This document shows, piece after piece, positions 7,753 through 13,233 of a stretch of DNA of 14,325 nt (its first letter is position 1; each line of letters opens with the position of its first letter). The notes under the pieces are model-generated. The model was not told the DNA's origin. It made no database searches and saw only the letters and a list, made by a program, of their open reading frames with translations. The translations under genes were made by a program, and so were the position numbers. Source of the stretch: Fimbriiglobus sp. (lineage in GTDB: Bacteria > Planctomycetota > Planctomycetia > Gemmatales > Gemmataceae). The stretch covers positions 1 through 14,325 of the forward strand of contig JANXTD010000768.1 of assembly GCA_025352585.1 (NCBI GenBank), written 5' to 3'.

Positions 7753-8363
7753 CCCCGCACTTCCCACCGCCGACCGCCGACCACTTCGCCGGAATCCTGC
7801 TCGCCGGTGGCCACTCCTCGCGCATGGGCCAGTCGAAAGCCCTCCTGACCGTGAACGGCGAGCCGATGCTGCTACGCATTCTGCGAGCGATGCAAGCCGT
7901 CGTGAACCCGGTCGTCGTCGTCGCCGCCGTCGGCCAAGAACTCCCGCCGCTGCCCGACGGCGTGCCGCTCGCCTTCGACTGCGCCCCCGACTGCGGTCCG
8001 CTGATGGGCCTCGCCACCGGCATGGCCGCGTTACCGCCGTCCGTGACCGCGGCGTTCCTGTCGTCGTGCGACGCCCCGCTGCTGCGCCCGGAGTTCATCG
8101 CCCACATGTTGGGGTGCCTGGGAAAAGCAGCAATCGCCGTGCCGCGTCACGCCGGCCGGCTGCACCCGCTCGCCGCGGTGTACCGACGTGACGCCGGTGA
8201 CGTGGCGTTGTCACGGCTCGCGGCCGACCGTCGGTCGATGCTGGGCCTGCTCGACGCGCTGCCGACGACGATTGTCGAAGACTTCCCGCACCCGGAGAGT
8301 TTGCGCAACGTCAACACGCCGGAAGACTACGCGGCGTTGGTCGCGGAAACGACGCGCCGTTGA
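7749..8363 (+). CDS. mobA: Molybdenum cofactor guanylyltransferase MobA
   Basis: Transfers GMP from GTP to molybdopterin to make the guanine dinucleotide cofactor used by DMSO-reductase-type enzymes. Nucleotide-binding motif LAGGHSSRMGQSKALL runs from about residue 19 (key lysine at 30). The metal-binding region is CDAPLL (aspartate at 108). LHPLAAVYRRD and the closing NVNTPEDY complete the MobA pattern. Length of about 204 residues fits the family. No ATG or GTG lies between the previous gene and the first motif; the first in-frame ATG falls inside the motif. The CTG at 7749, overlapping the preceding TGA, is therefore given as a provisional start, without a ribosome-binding site. Related nucleotidyltransferases such as MocA are a less likely alternative. 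Confidence 0.85.
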   Translation: MTPHFPPPTADHFAGILLAGGHSSRMGQSKALLTVNGEPMLLRILRAMQAVVNPVVVVAAVGQELPPLPDGVPLAFDCAPDCGPLMGLATGMAALPPSVTAAFLSSCDAPLLRPEFIAHMLGCLGKAAIAVPRHAGRLHPLAAVYRRDAGDVALSRLAADRRSMLGLLDALPTTIVEDFPHPESLRNVNTPEDYAALVAETTRR

Positions 8364-8421
8364 ATCTCCGGCGGGAGTCCATCCAATAGCCGCGACGCCC
8401 CCACGCCGCAGGACCCCGACG

Positions 8422-9576
8422 ATGCACCCGCACAAGCCGAAACTCGACCGCCACGCCGGGTCCGCGGCCAACATCGACTTCATGAAGTCGATCAGTCAGC
8501 ACAAGATCGACCCGCCGGCCGTGACCGGCAACATGCTCGCCGCCGACTTACTCGACACGGCGTTCCTCAGTTACAACGGCGGGCGGATGCGCGAGGGCTG
8601 TCGGTTGTACGCGGAGCGCATGCTGGCCGACGACTGCACCGTCGGCCTGGCGCTAAGTGGCGCGCTCACGCCGGCGGGGTTGGGCATGGCGTGCCTGGTG
8701 CCGCTCGTCGAGGCGGGCTTCATCGACTGGATCGTCTCGACGGGGGCGAACCTCTACCACGACACGCACTTCGCGCTGGGCATGGACCTGTACCAGTCGG
8801 GGCCGAACCTGCCCGACTTGCAGTTGCGCGAGAACCAGGTCATCCGCATCTACGACATCATTTTCGACTACGAAAACCTCCTCGGCACCGACAAGTTCTA
8901 CCGCACGCTGTGCCGCGGCGAAGCGTTCCAACACACGATGGGCACGGCCGAGTTCCACAACCTCGTCGGCAAGTACCTCAACGAGCGCGAGCAACAAACC
9001 GGCGTCGGCGGCAAGTCGCTGCTCGCGGCGGCGTACCGCGCCGGCGTGCCGATCTACACGAGCTCGCCGGGCGACAGCTCCATCGGCATGAACCTCGCCG
9101 CGCTGATGCTCGAAGGCTCGAAGCTGCGCATCGACCCGCTGCGCGACATCAACCAGACGGCGTCGATCGTCTGGGAGGCCAAGGCCGGCGGCGGCACGAG
9201 CGGCGTGTTCATCCTTGGCGGCGGCTCGCCCAAGAACTTTATGCTGCAAACCGAGCCGCAAATCCAGGAAGTCCTCGGCTTGCTCGAAGCCGGGCACGAC
9301 TACTTCTTGCAGTTCACCGACGCCCGCCCCGACACCGGCGGCCTCAGTGGCGCGACCCCGAGTGAGGCGATGACGTGGGGCAAGGTTAACCCCGACAAGT
9401 TACCCGGCACCGTGACCTGCTACGTCGATAGCACCATCGCCCTGCCGCTGATCACCGCCTACGCCCTGACCCGTCGCAAGCCGCGGGCGTCGAAGCGGTA
9501 CTTCGACAAGCTGCCGGCACTCACGGCCAAGCTCGAAGCCCGCTACGCCGAAGTGCAGAAGGAACGCGGTGAGTAA
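8422..9576 (+). CDS. Deoxyhypusine synthase family protein (bacterial type, polyamine-related)
   Basis: The NAD-dependent deoxyhypusine synthase fold transfers an aminobutyl group from spermidine. In eukaryotes and archaea the acceptor is a lysine of (a)eIF5A; bacteria lack that protein, and some homologues are homospermidine synthases. The 384-residue protein carries ALSGALTPAG and TSSPGDSSIGMNLA, the NAD-site stretch TSGVFILGGGSPKN, and SGATPSEAMTWGK, whose lysine (321) aligns with catalytic K329 of the human enzyme. The glutamate and tryptophan before it are also kept. The residue matching human H288 is Asn272, and the position of D316 appears to be Leu. About 8 residues are inserted between these sites. 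ATG at 8422 has AGGA (8410-8413) upstream. The MFS gene overlaps its end. Family call is secure; the reaction is not known. Confidence 0.88.
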   Translation: MHPHKPKLDRHAGSAANIDFMKSISQHKIDPPAVTGNMLAADLLDTAFLSYNGGRMREGCRLYAERMLADDCTVGLALSGALTPAGLGMACLVPLVEAGFIDWIVSTGANLYHDTHFALGMDLYQSGPNLPDLQLRENQVIRIYDIIFDYENLLGTDKFYRTLCRGEAFQHTMGTAEFHNLVGKYLNEREQQTGVGGKSLLAAAYRAGVPIYTSSPGDSSIGMNLAALMLEGSKLRIDPLRDINQTASIVWEAKAGGGTSGVFILGGGSPKNFMLQTEPQIQEVLGLLEAGHDYFLQFTDARPDTGGLSGATPSEAMTWGKVNPDKLPGTVTCYVDSTIALPLITAYALTRRKPRASKRYFDKLPALTAKLEARYAEVQKERGE

Positions 9577-10996
9577 CTCGCCGCGCCGCAACCTGGCGCT
9601 GGTCGCCGCGCTGCTGGGCTGGATGTTCGACGGCTTCGAGATGGGCCTGTTCCCGCTGGTCGCCCGGCCGGCGTTGCGGGACCTCCTCGGGGCCGGCACG
9701 CTGGAAAGCGTCGTCGGCCTGTGGTTCGGCGTGATCACCGCCGGCTTCCTCGTCGGGGCCGCGACCGGCGGCGTCTTGTTCGGCCGGCTCGGCGACCGCG
9801 TCGGCCGGGTCAAGGCGATGACGCTCAGCGTGCTCGTCTACGCCGGCTGCAGCGGCCTGTGCGGCTTCGCTACGGAGCCGTGGCACCTCGCCGTGTTGCG
9901 CTTCCTCGGGGCACTCGGCATGGGCGGCGAGTGGGCGCTGGGCGTCGCGCTGGTCATGGAGTTGTTCGCCGACACGCCGCGCGGCAAGCTCGCCGCGGCC
10001 ATCGGCGCGGCCGGCAACCTCGGCTACGCGATCGTCGCCGTCGTGGCGTTGGGCCTCAACCAGATGCCGACGTTCGAGTTCGCCGGGGCGTCGAACTGGC
10101 GGCTGCTGATGTTCCTCGGGGCACTGCCGGCGGTCCTGACGCTGTTCCTGCGGCTGTTCGTGCCCGAGTCGAAGCCGTGGGAACAGGCGCGCGACGAGGG
10201 CAAGGTCAACCACTGGGGCGGCGGCGACTTACCCATCATCCTCGCCGGCATGGCGGCGGCGCTGGGCGTCGTCGCGCTGTGGGCCAACCCGCTGCCCGTG
10301 GCCTGGAAGTTCGCCGGGACGGTGCCGCTCGTCGCCGTCGCCGCCGGCTGCTTCCTGCTGCCGATCCGCCAGTACCTCGCCCGCAGCGGCGTGCCGCCGG
10401 CGCGAGTCCGCCGGCAAGTCGCGCGGCTGCTGCTCGGCGCGGGGCTGGCCGGGGTGCCGCTGCTGGCGACCTGGGCGGGGGTCATGTGGCAGTACACGTT
10501 CGTTCACAAGCTCACCGAAGGCCGCGACCCGACAGCGGTGCCGACGGTCATGCTCGTTTCGGCCACGGCGGCGGCGCTGGGCAGCTTCGCCATCGCGCTG
10601 CTGGGCGACCGCTTCGGCCGCCGGCCGGTCTACGCCGTGCTATGCGTACTCTCCCTGGCCGCGCTCTTGAGCTTCTACACGATGCACGACCACTACGGCC
10701 CGGCGCTCGTGCTCCACGCCGGAGTCGTCGGCTTCGTGTGCGCGGGGTTCTACGGCTGGCTGCCGCTGTACCTGCCGGAGCTGTTCCCGACGGCCATCCG
10801 CGCCGCCGGGCAGGGCTTCAGCTTCAACTTCGGCCGCGTCATTGCCGCCGTCGGGGCGCTGCAAACGACGGCGCTGCTGAACGCCTTCGGCAACGACTAC
10901 GCCCGCGCCTGCTCGGTGACCACCGGCGTCTACCTCGTCGGCCTGCTGCTGATCGCGTTCGCCCCGGAGACGCGTGGCAAGCCGTTGCCCGCGTGA
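9569..10996 (+). CDS. MFS transporter (sugar/organic-acid symporter-like)
   Basis: Twelve-segment major facilitator in the inner membrane, 475 residues. The family A-motif GRLGDRVGR is at 72-80 and its second-half counterpart LGDRFGRRP at 345-353. FLGALGMGGEWALG near 113-126 matches the conserved TM4 region of the SHS/AAHS-type symporters. PELFPTAIRAAGQGFSFNFGR in the second half is the usual C-terminal-half signature. The GTG start lies inside the end of the previous gene (8-base overlap), with AAGGA at 9559-9563 five bases upstream, so translation is probably coupled. The neighbour suggests a polyamine or related amine substrate, but sequence similarity by itself points only to a broad organic-solute group. 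No clear terminator follows. Confidence 0.88.
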   Translation: MSNSPRRNLALVAALLGWMFDGFEMGLFPLVARPALRDLLGAGTLESVVGLWFGVITAGFLVGAATGGVLFGRLGDRVGRVKAMTLSVLVYAGCSGLCGFATEPWHLAVLRFLGALGMGGEWALGVALVMELFADTPRGKLAAAIGAAGNLGYAIVAVVALGLNQMPTFEFAGASNWRLLMFLGALPAVLTLFLRLFVPESKPWEQARDEGKVNHWGGGDLPIILAGMAAALGVVALWANPLPVAWKFAGTVPLVAVAAGCFLLPIRQYLARSGVPPARVRRQVARLLLGAGLAGVPLLATWAGVMWQYTFVHKLTEGRDPTAVPTVMLVSATAAALGSFAIALLGDRFGRRPVYAVLCVLSLAALLSFYTMHDHYGPALVLHAGVVGFVCAGFYGWLPLYLPELFPTAIRAAGQGFSFNFGRVIAAVGALQTTALLNAFGNDYARACSVTTGVYLVGLLLIAFAPETRGKPLPA

Positions 10997-11021
10997 CTTG
11001 CGGGTTGGCGTCTGGTACACT
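10993..11021 (+). promoter_or_regulatory. Candidate promoter for the Tat-signal protein
   Basis: GTGACT (10993-10998) and TACACT (11016-11021) are 17 bases apart, each with four or five matches to the sigma70 consensus. The -35 overlaps the stop codon of the MFS gene. The -10 is 32 bases before the ATG at 11054, matching the spacing of two other promoter-like boxes in the window. Confidence 0.5.
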
Positions 11022-11053
11022 CACGCGATTCCTCCCCTCCAGGAGTCCCGCCG

Positions 11054-12076
11054 ATGTCGCTTTCCCGCCGCCGCTTCCTGCAACGCACGGCCACCGCCGC
11101 CGTGGCCCTGCCGCTCGCCCCGACCCTGTGGGCGACGGCGAAGGCCGGACCCGCCGCGCCGACGAAGACCTCCATCGCCGAGACGGCCGTGAAGGCGCTG
11201 TACGACACCCTCTCCGACACGCAGAAGAAAGCGATGTGCTTCGCGTGGGACCACGTCGATCCGAACCGCGGGCTGCTGCGGACGTTCACGGCCAACAACT
11301 GGCAGATCACGAAGCCGATGGTGCGCAGCGAGTTCTACACGAAGTCGCAACAGGGGATCATTCACGACGTGTTCCGCGGCCTCGTCAGCCCCGAGTGGCA
11401 CGACCGCTTCGTGAAGCAGGCGAAGGAGGACGCCGGCGGCCAGCCGTGGGGCAGCCAGCAGAGCATCGCGATTTTCGGGACGCCCGGCAGCGAGCAGTTC
11501 GAGTTCGTCCTGAGCGGCCGGCACCAGACCCTGCGGGCCGACGGCAACACCGAGAAGCACGTGGCCTTCGGCGGGCCGATCTTCTACGGCCACGCCGCCG
11601 GCAGCGACGAGGAGGCGGCCGACCACCCCGGCAACGTCTTCTGGAGCCAGGCCGTCGCCGCGAACAAGCTGGCCGCGACCCTGAGCGGGGCGCAACGCAA
11701 GCTCGCGCTCGTGGCCAAGTCGCCCAAGGAGTCGGCCGTCGGCTTCGCGGGCAAGGCGATCAGCGACCGCCCCGGCCTGCCGGTGACCGACCTGTCGGCC
11801 GACCAGAAGGCCGAGTTGCAAACGGTCCTGGGCAAGCTCCTCGAACCGTTCCGCACCGAGGACCGCGACGAGGCGACGCAGTGCCTCAAGACGCAAGGCG
11901 GCCTCGACGCCTGCCGGCTGAGCTTCTTCACGGACAACGACACCGGCGACGACGGCGTCTGGGACAACTGGCGCGTGGAAGGCCCGTCGTTCGTCTGGCA
12001 CTACCGGGGTGCCCCGCACGTCCACGTCTGGGTCAACGTCGCCGACGACGCCGGGGTGAAGACCAACGCGCGGTAG
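11054..12076 (+). CDS. Tat-exported protein, DUF3500-like
   Basis: The N-terminus carries a twin-arginine signal (SRRRFLQ at 4-10, then a hydrophobic stretch and an Ala-rich cleavage region near 25-32), so the mature protein is expected outside the cytoplasm in folded form. The rest of the 340-residue product resembles DUF3500 proteins, with an ending that runs WHYRGAPHVHVWVNVAD. That assignment is from memory of the family pattern, and no biochemical role is known to me. There is no lipobox or membrane segment beyond the signal. Histidines and acidic residues near the C-terminus could bind metal, but no defined site is visible. The ATG has AGGAG (11041-11045) eight bases upstream and its own promoter-like box, so it is probably a separate transcript. 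Confidence 0.7.
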   Translation: MSLSRRRFLQRTATAAVALPLAPTLWATAKAGPAAPTKTSIAETAVKALYDTLSDTQKKAMCFAWDHVDPNRGLLRTFTANNWQITKPMVRSEFYTKSQQGIIHDVFRGLVSPEWHDRFVKQAKEDAGGQPWGSQQSIAIFGTPGSEQFEFVLSGRHQTLRADGNTEKHVAFGGPIFYGHAAGSDEEAADHPGNVFWSQAVAANKLAATLSGAQRKLALVAKSPKESAVGFAGKAISDRPGLPVTDLSADQKAELQTVLGKLLEPFRTEDRDEATQCLKTQGGLDACRLSFFTDNDTGDDGVWDNWRVEGPSFVWHYRGAPHVHVWVNVADDAGVKTNAR

Positions 12077-12083
12077 GGCGCGG

Positions 12084-12089
12084 TATACT
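12084..12089 (+). promoter_or_regulatory. -10 box of the toxin-antitoxin operon
   Basis: TATACT is one mismatch from the sigma70 -10 consensus and lies 31 bases before the GTG start at 12121. A -35 element is not obvious. Just downstream, ACTG (12087-12090) and CAGT (12100-12103) form a small inverted repeat that could be an operator, as such operons are often autoregulated. The arms are short, so this is weak. Confidence 0.5.
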
Positions 12090-12120
12090 GAAAAGGTTAC
12101 AGTCCCCCCGGAGGTTCGCC

Positions 12121-12351
12121 GTGCCGCCGACGCTTCAACAACTCGGTGTCGATCTCCTGAGTCCTGCCGACCGCTTCGCCTTAGCGCAAGCCTTGTGGGA
12201 CAGCGTTCACGACTCGCTCGAAGAGGAACCGATCGCGCCCGAGGTGCGTGCGGAGTTGGAACGCCGCGTCGCGCTTGCGGACGCCGACCCGTCCCGCGGC
12301 GTGCCGTGGGAGGAAGTCCGCGCCGCGGCCCGCGCCCGCTGGTCGAAATGA
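12121..12351 (+). CDS. Addiction-module antitoxin component
   Basis: Small antitoxin of a type II toxin-antitoxin pair, 76 residues, matching the 'putative addiction module component' family: LLSPADRFALAQALWDS in the first half, a Glu-rich stretch, and ELERRVALADADPSRGVPWEEV in the second. That family is regularly encoded immediately before a RelE/ParE toxin. The GTG start has GGAGG (12110-12114) six bases upstream and a -10 box upstream. The stop overlaps the toxin start as ATGA. It is expected to bind and neutralise the toxin and may repress the promoter, although the visible sequence has no clear DNA-binding motif. Confidence 0.85.
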   Translation: MPPTLQQLGVDLLSPADRFALAQALWDSVHDSLEEEPIAPEVRAELERRVALADADPSRGVPWEEVRAAARARWSK

Positions 12352-12644
12352 CTTACCCCGTAACCCTCGACCACGATGCCCAAGCCGAGTTCGACACGGG
12401 CTATGACTACTATGCGATGCGGCGGCTGGCGGCGGCCGAGGAGTTCGCCGACGCGGTGCAAATAGTTCTGACTCGCATTGGGAAGACGCCGCGGTTGCAC
12501 CAAGCCGTGTTCGGCGAAGTGCGTCGGGCCATCGTTCGGGGCTTCCCCTACTGCGTTTACTACCGTGAGGAGCAGGGGCGAGTCCGGGTCATCGCAGTCT
12601 TCCACACCAGCCGAGACCCTAGCATTTGGCAGTCACGGATTTGA
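12348..12644 (+). CDS. RelE/ParE-family toxin
   Basis: Toxin partner of the preceding antitoxin, 98 residues, with the RelE/ParE fold pattern. An N-terminal strand (YPVTLDHDAQAEF) is followed by two helices (YDYYAMRRLAAAEEFADAV). The segment VRRAIVRGFPYCVYYREE precedes the closing strand VRVIAVFHTSRDP. The arginine-containing RRAIVRGFPYCVYY stretch is the usual core of the family. Whether it cleaves ribosome-bound mRNA (RelE) or poisons gyrase (ParE) cannot be read from the sequence. The ATG overlaps the antitoxin stop and lacks its own ribosome-binding site, so translation depends on the antitoxin gene. Confidence 0.85.
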   Translation: MTYPVTLDHDAQAEFDTGYDYYAMRRLAAAEEFADAVQIVLTRIGKTPRLHQAVFGEVRRAIVRGFPYCVYYREEQGRVRVIAVFHTSRDPSIWQSRI

Positions 12645-12751
12645 ACTGTTCGCTTCGTGCGTCCGCATCCAAGTCGCCGACGACGCCGGCGCGAGGGCCA
12701 TCGCGCTACGGGTTGCGTGCAGGCATTCCAACGCTTTCGCTGGAGGATTCT

Positions 12752-12955
12752 ATGAGCGAGCCGCAACAATACCCAACCGGGTGGGACGACAAGAAACTCC
12801 GCGAACTGGCGGCTTATTACGACAACCAAACTGAGGACGAAGAAGCTGACGAGATCGAGGCTGCCTTGAAAGACGACGGCATCACGATGGTCGCCGTCCC
12901 GACGGAATTAGCGGACGCAGTGCGAGCTTTGATCGCGCGTGGCCAGCCCGCGTGA
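12752..12955 (+). CDS. Small acidic protein, possible antitoxin, 67 residues
   Basis: Not a family I can name with certainty. The protein is acidic in the middle (NQTEDEEADEIEAALKDD, about 28-45) and ends with a short helical segment (VPTELADAVRALIARGQ). I recall similar small proteins near toxin-antitoxin genes in cyanobacteria and planctomycetes, which is unverified. The ATG has GGAGG at 12742-12746, five bases upstream, giving a strong initiation signal. A hand count gives about 59% GC, lower than neighbouring genes (a 60-base spot check inside the 11054 gene gave about 73%), which fits acquired DNA. It is followed after 33 bases by the HicB-like gene. A toxin partner is not evident. Confidence 0.65.
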   Translation: MSEPQQYPTGWDDKKLRELAAYYDNQTEDEEADEIEAALKDDGITMVAVPTELADAVRALIARGQPA

Positions 12956-12983
12956 CGCCCCACTCTGGTACGGGTCTGGGGCG
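12956..12983 (+). promoter_or_regulatory. Perfect 7-base inverted repeat before the HicB gene
   Basis: CGCCCCA (12956-12962) and TGGGGCG (12977-12983) are perfect complementary arms around a 14-base spacer. The first arm touches the stop codon of the 67-residue gene and the second ends five bases before the HicB ATG. It overlaps the only purine-rich stretch that could serve as ribosome-binding site. It could be a HicB operator, or an RNA hairpin that hides the start. Confidence 0.5.
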
Positions 12984-12988
12984 AACTT

Positions 12989-13204
12989 ATGAAGCGCTAC
13001 GCCATCGTGGTCGAGGACGCCGGGTCGAATTTCTCGGCATATGTGCCGGACTTGCCGGGGTGCGTGGCGACCGGTGACACTGTTGAGGAAGTCGCCGTGT
13101 CGATCCGGAAGGCAATCGTTTTCCACTTGGAGGGCATGGCTGAAGACGGCGTGCCGATCCCAGAACCGTCCAGCAGGGTCGATTACGTCGAAATCAACGC
13201 GTAG
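12989..13204 (+). CDS. hicB: HicB-family antitoxin without an adjacent HicA
   Basis: Short HicB-like protein, 71 residues, with the partly degraded RNase-H-like fold typical of the family: YAIVVEDAGSNFSAYVPDLPGC at the N-terminus, then VATGDTVEEVAVSIRKAI and FHLEGMAEDGVPIPEPS. In most bacteria it is encoded next to HicA, a small RNA-cleaving toxin. HicA is absent here: only 33 bases separate it from the previous gene, and the downstream DNA ends within 30 bases at a convergent permease. The protein also lacks the C-terminal ribbon-helix-helix or HTH domain found in longer HicB forms, so it may not bind DNA itself. Orphan HicB copies are common; a remnant or a solitary regulator are both possible. 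Confidence 0.8.
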   Translation: MKRYAIVVEDAGSNFSAYVPDLPGCVATGDTVEEVAVSIRKAIVFHLEGMAEDGVPIPEPSSRVDYVEINA

Positions 13205-13233
13205 TAAACGGCGACCTGGCGAGCCAAGCGAGC

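Noticed and set aside
11005..11010. TTGGCG as a -35 element for the DUF3500-like gene
   Set aside because: Only five bases separate it from the TACACT box; GTGACT at 10993 has proper 17-base spacing.
9721..12120. Very long + frame crossing the MFS and DUF3500-like genes, continuous with the antitoxin frame
   Set aside because: Arginine-rich shadow of the MFS and DUF3500-like genes; only the part from the GTG at 12121 has a recognisable protein and its own ribosome-binding site and promoter box.
12038..12689. 17-base identical stretch at 12038-12054 and 12673-12689
   Set aside because: Built of GCCGACGACGCC-type codons that are frequent in this high-GC DNA. No extended flanking identity was found, so it is probably chance rather than a duplication or attachment site.
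12956..12988. HicA toxin gene next to hicB
   Set aside because: The gap is 33 bases and the 67-residue upstream protein lacks the HicA pattern with its conserved GSHH-type histidine.
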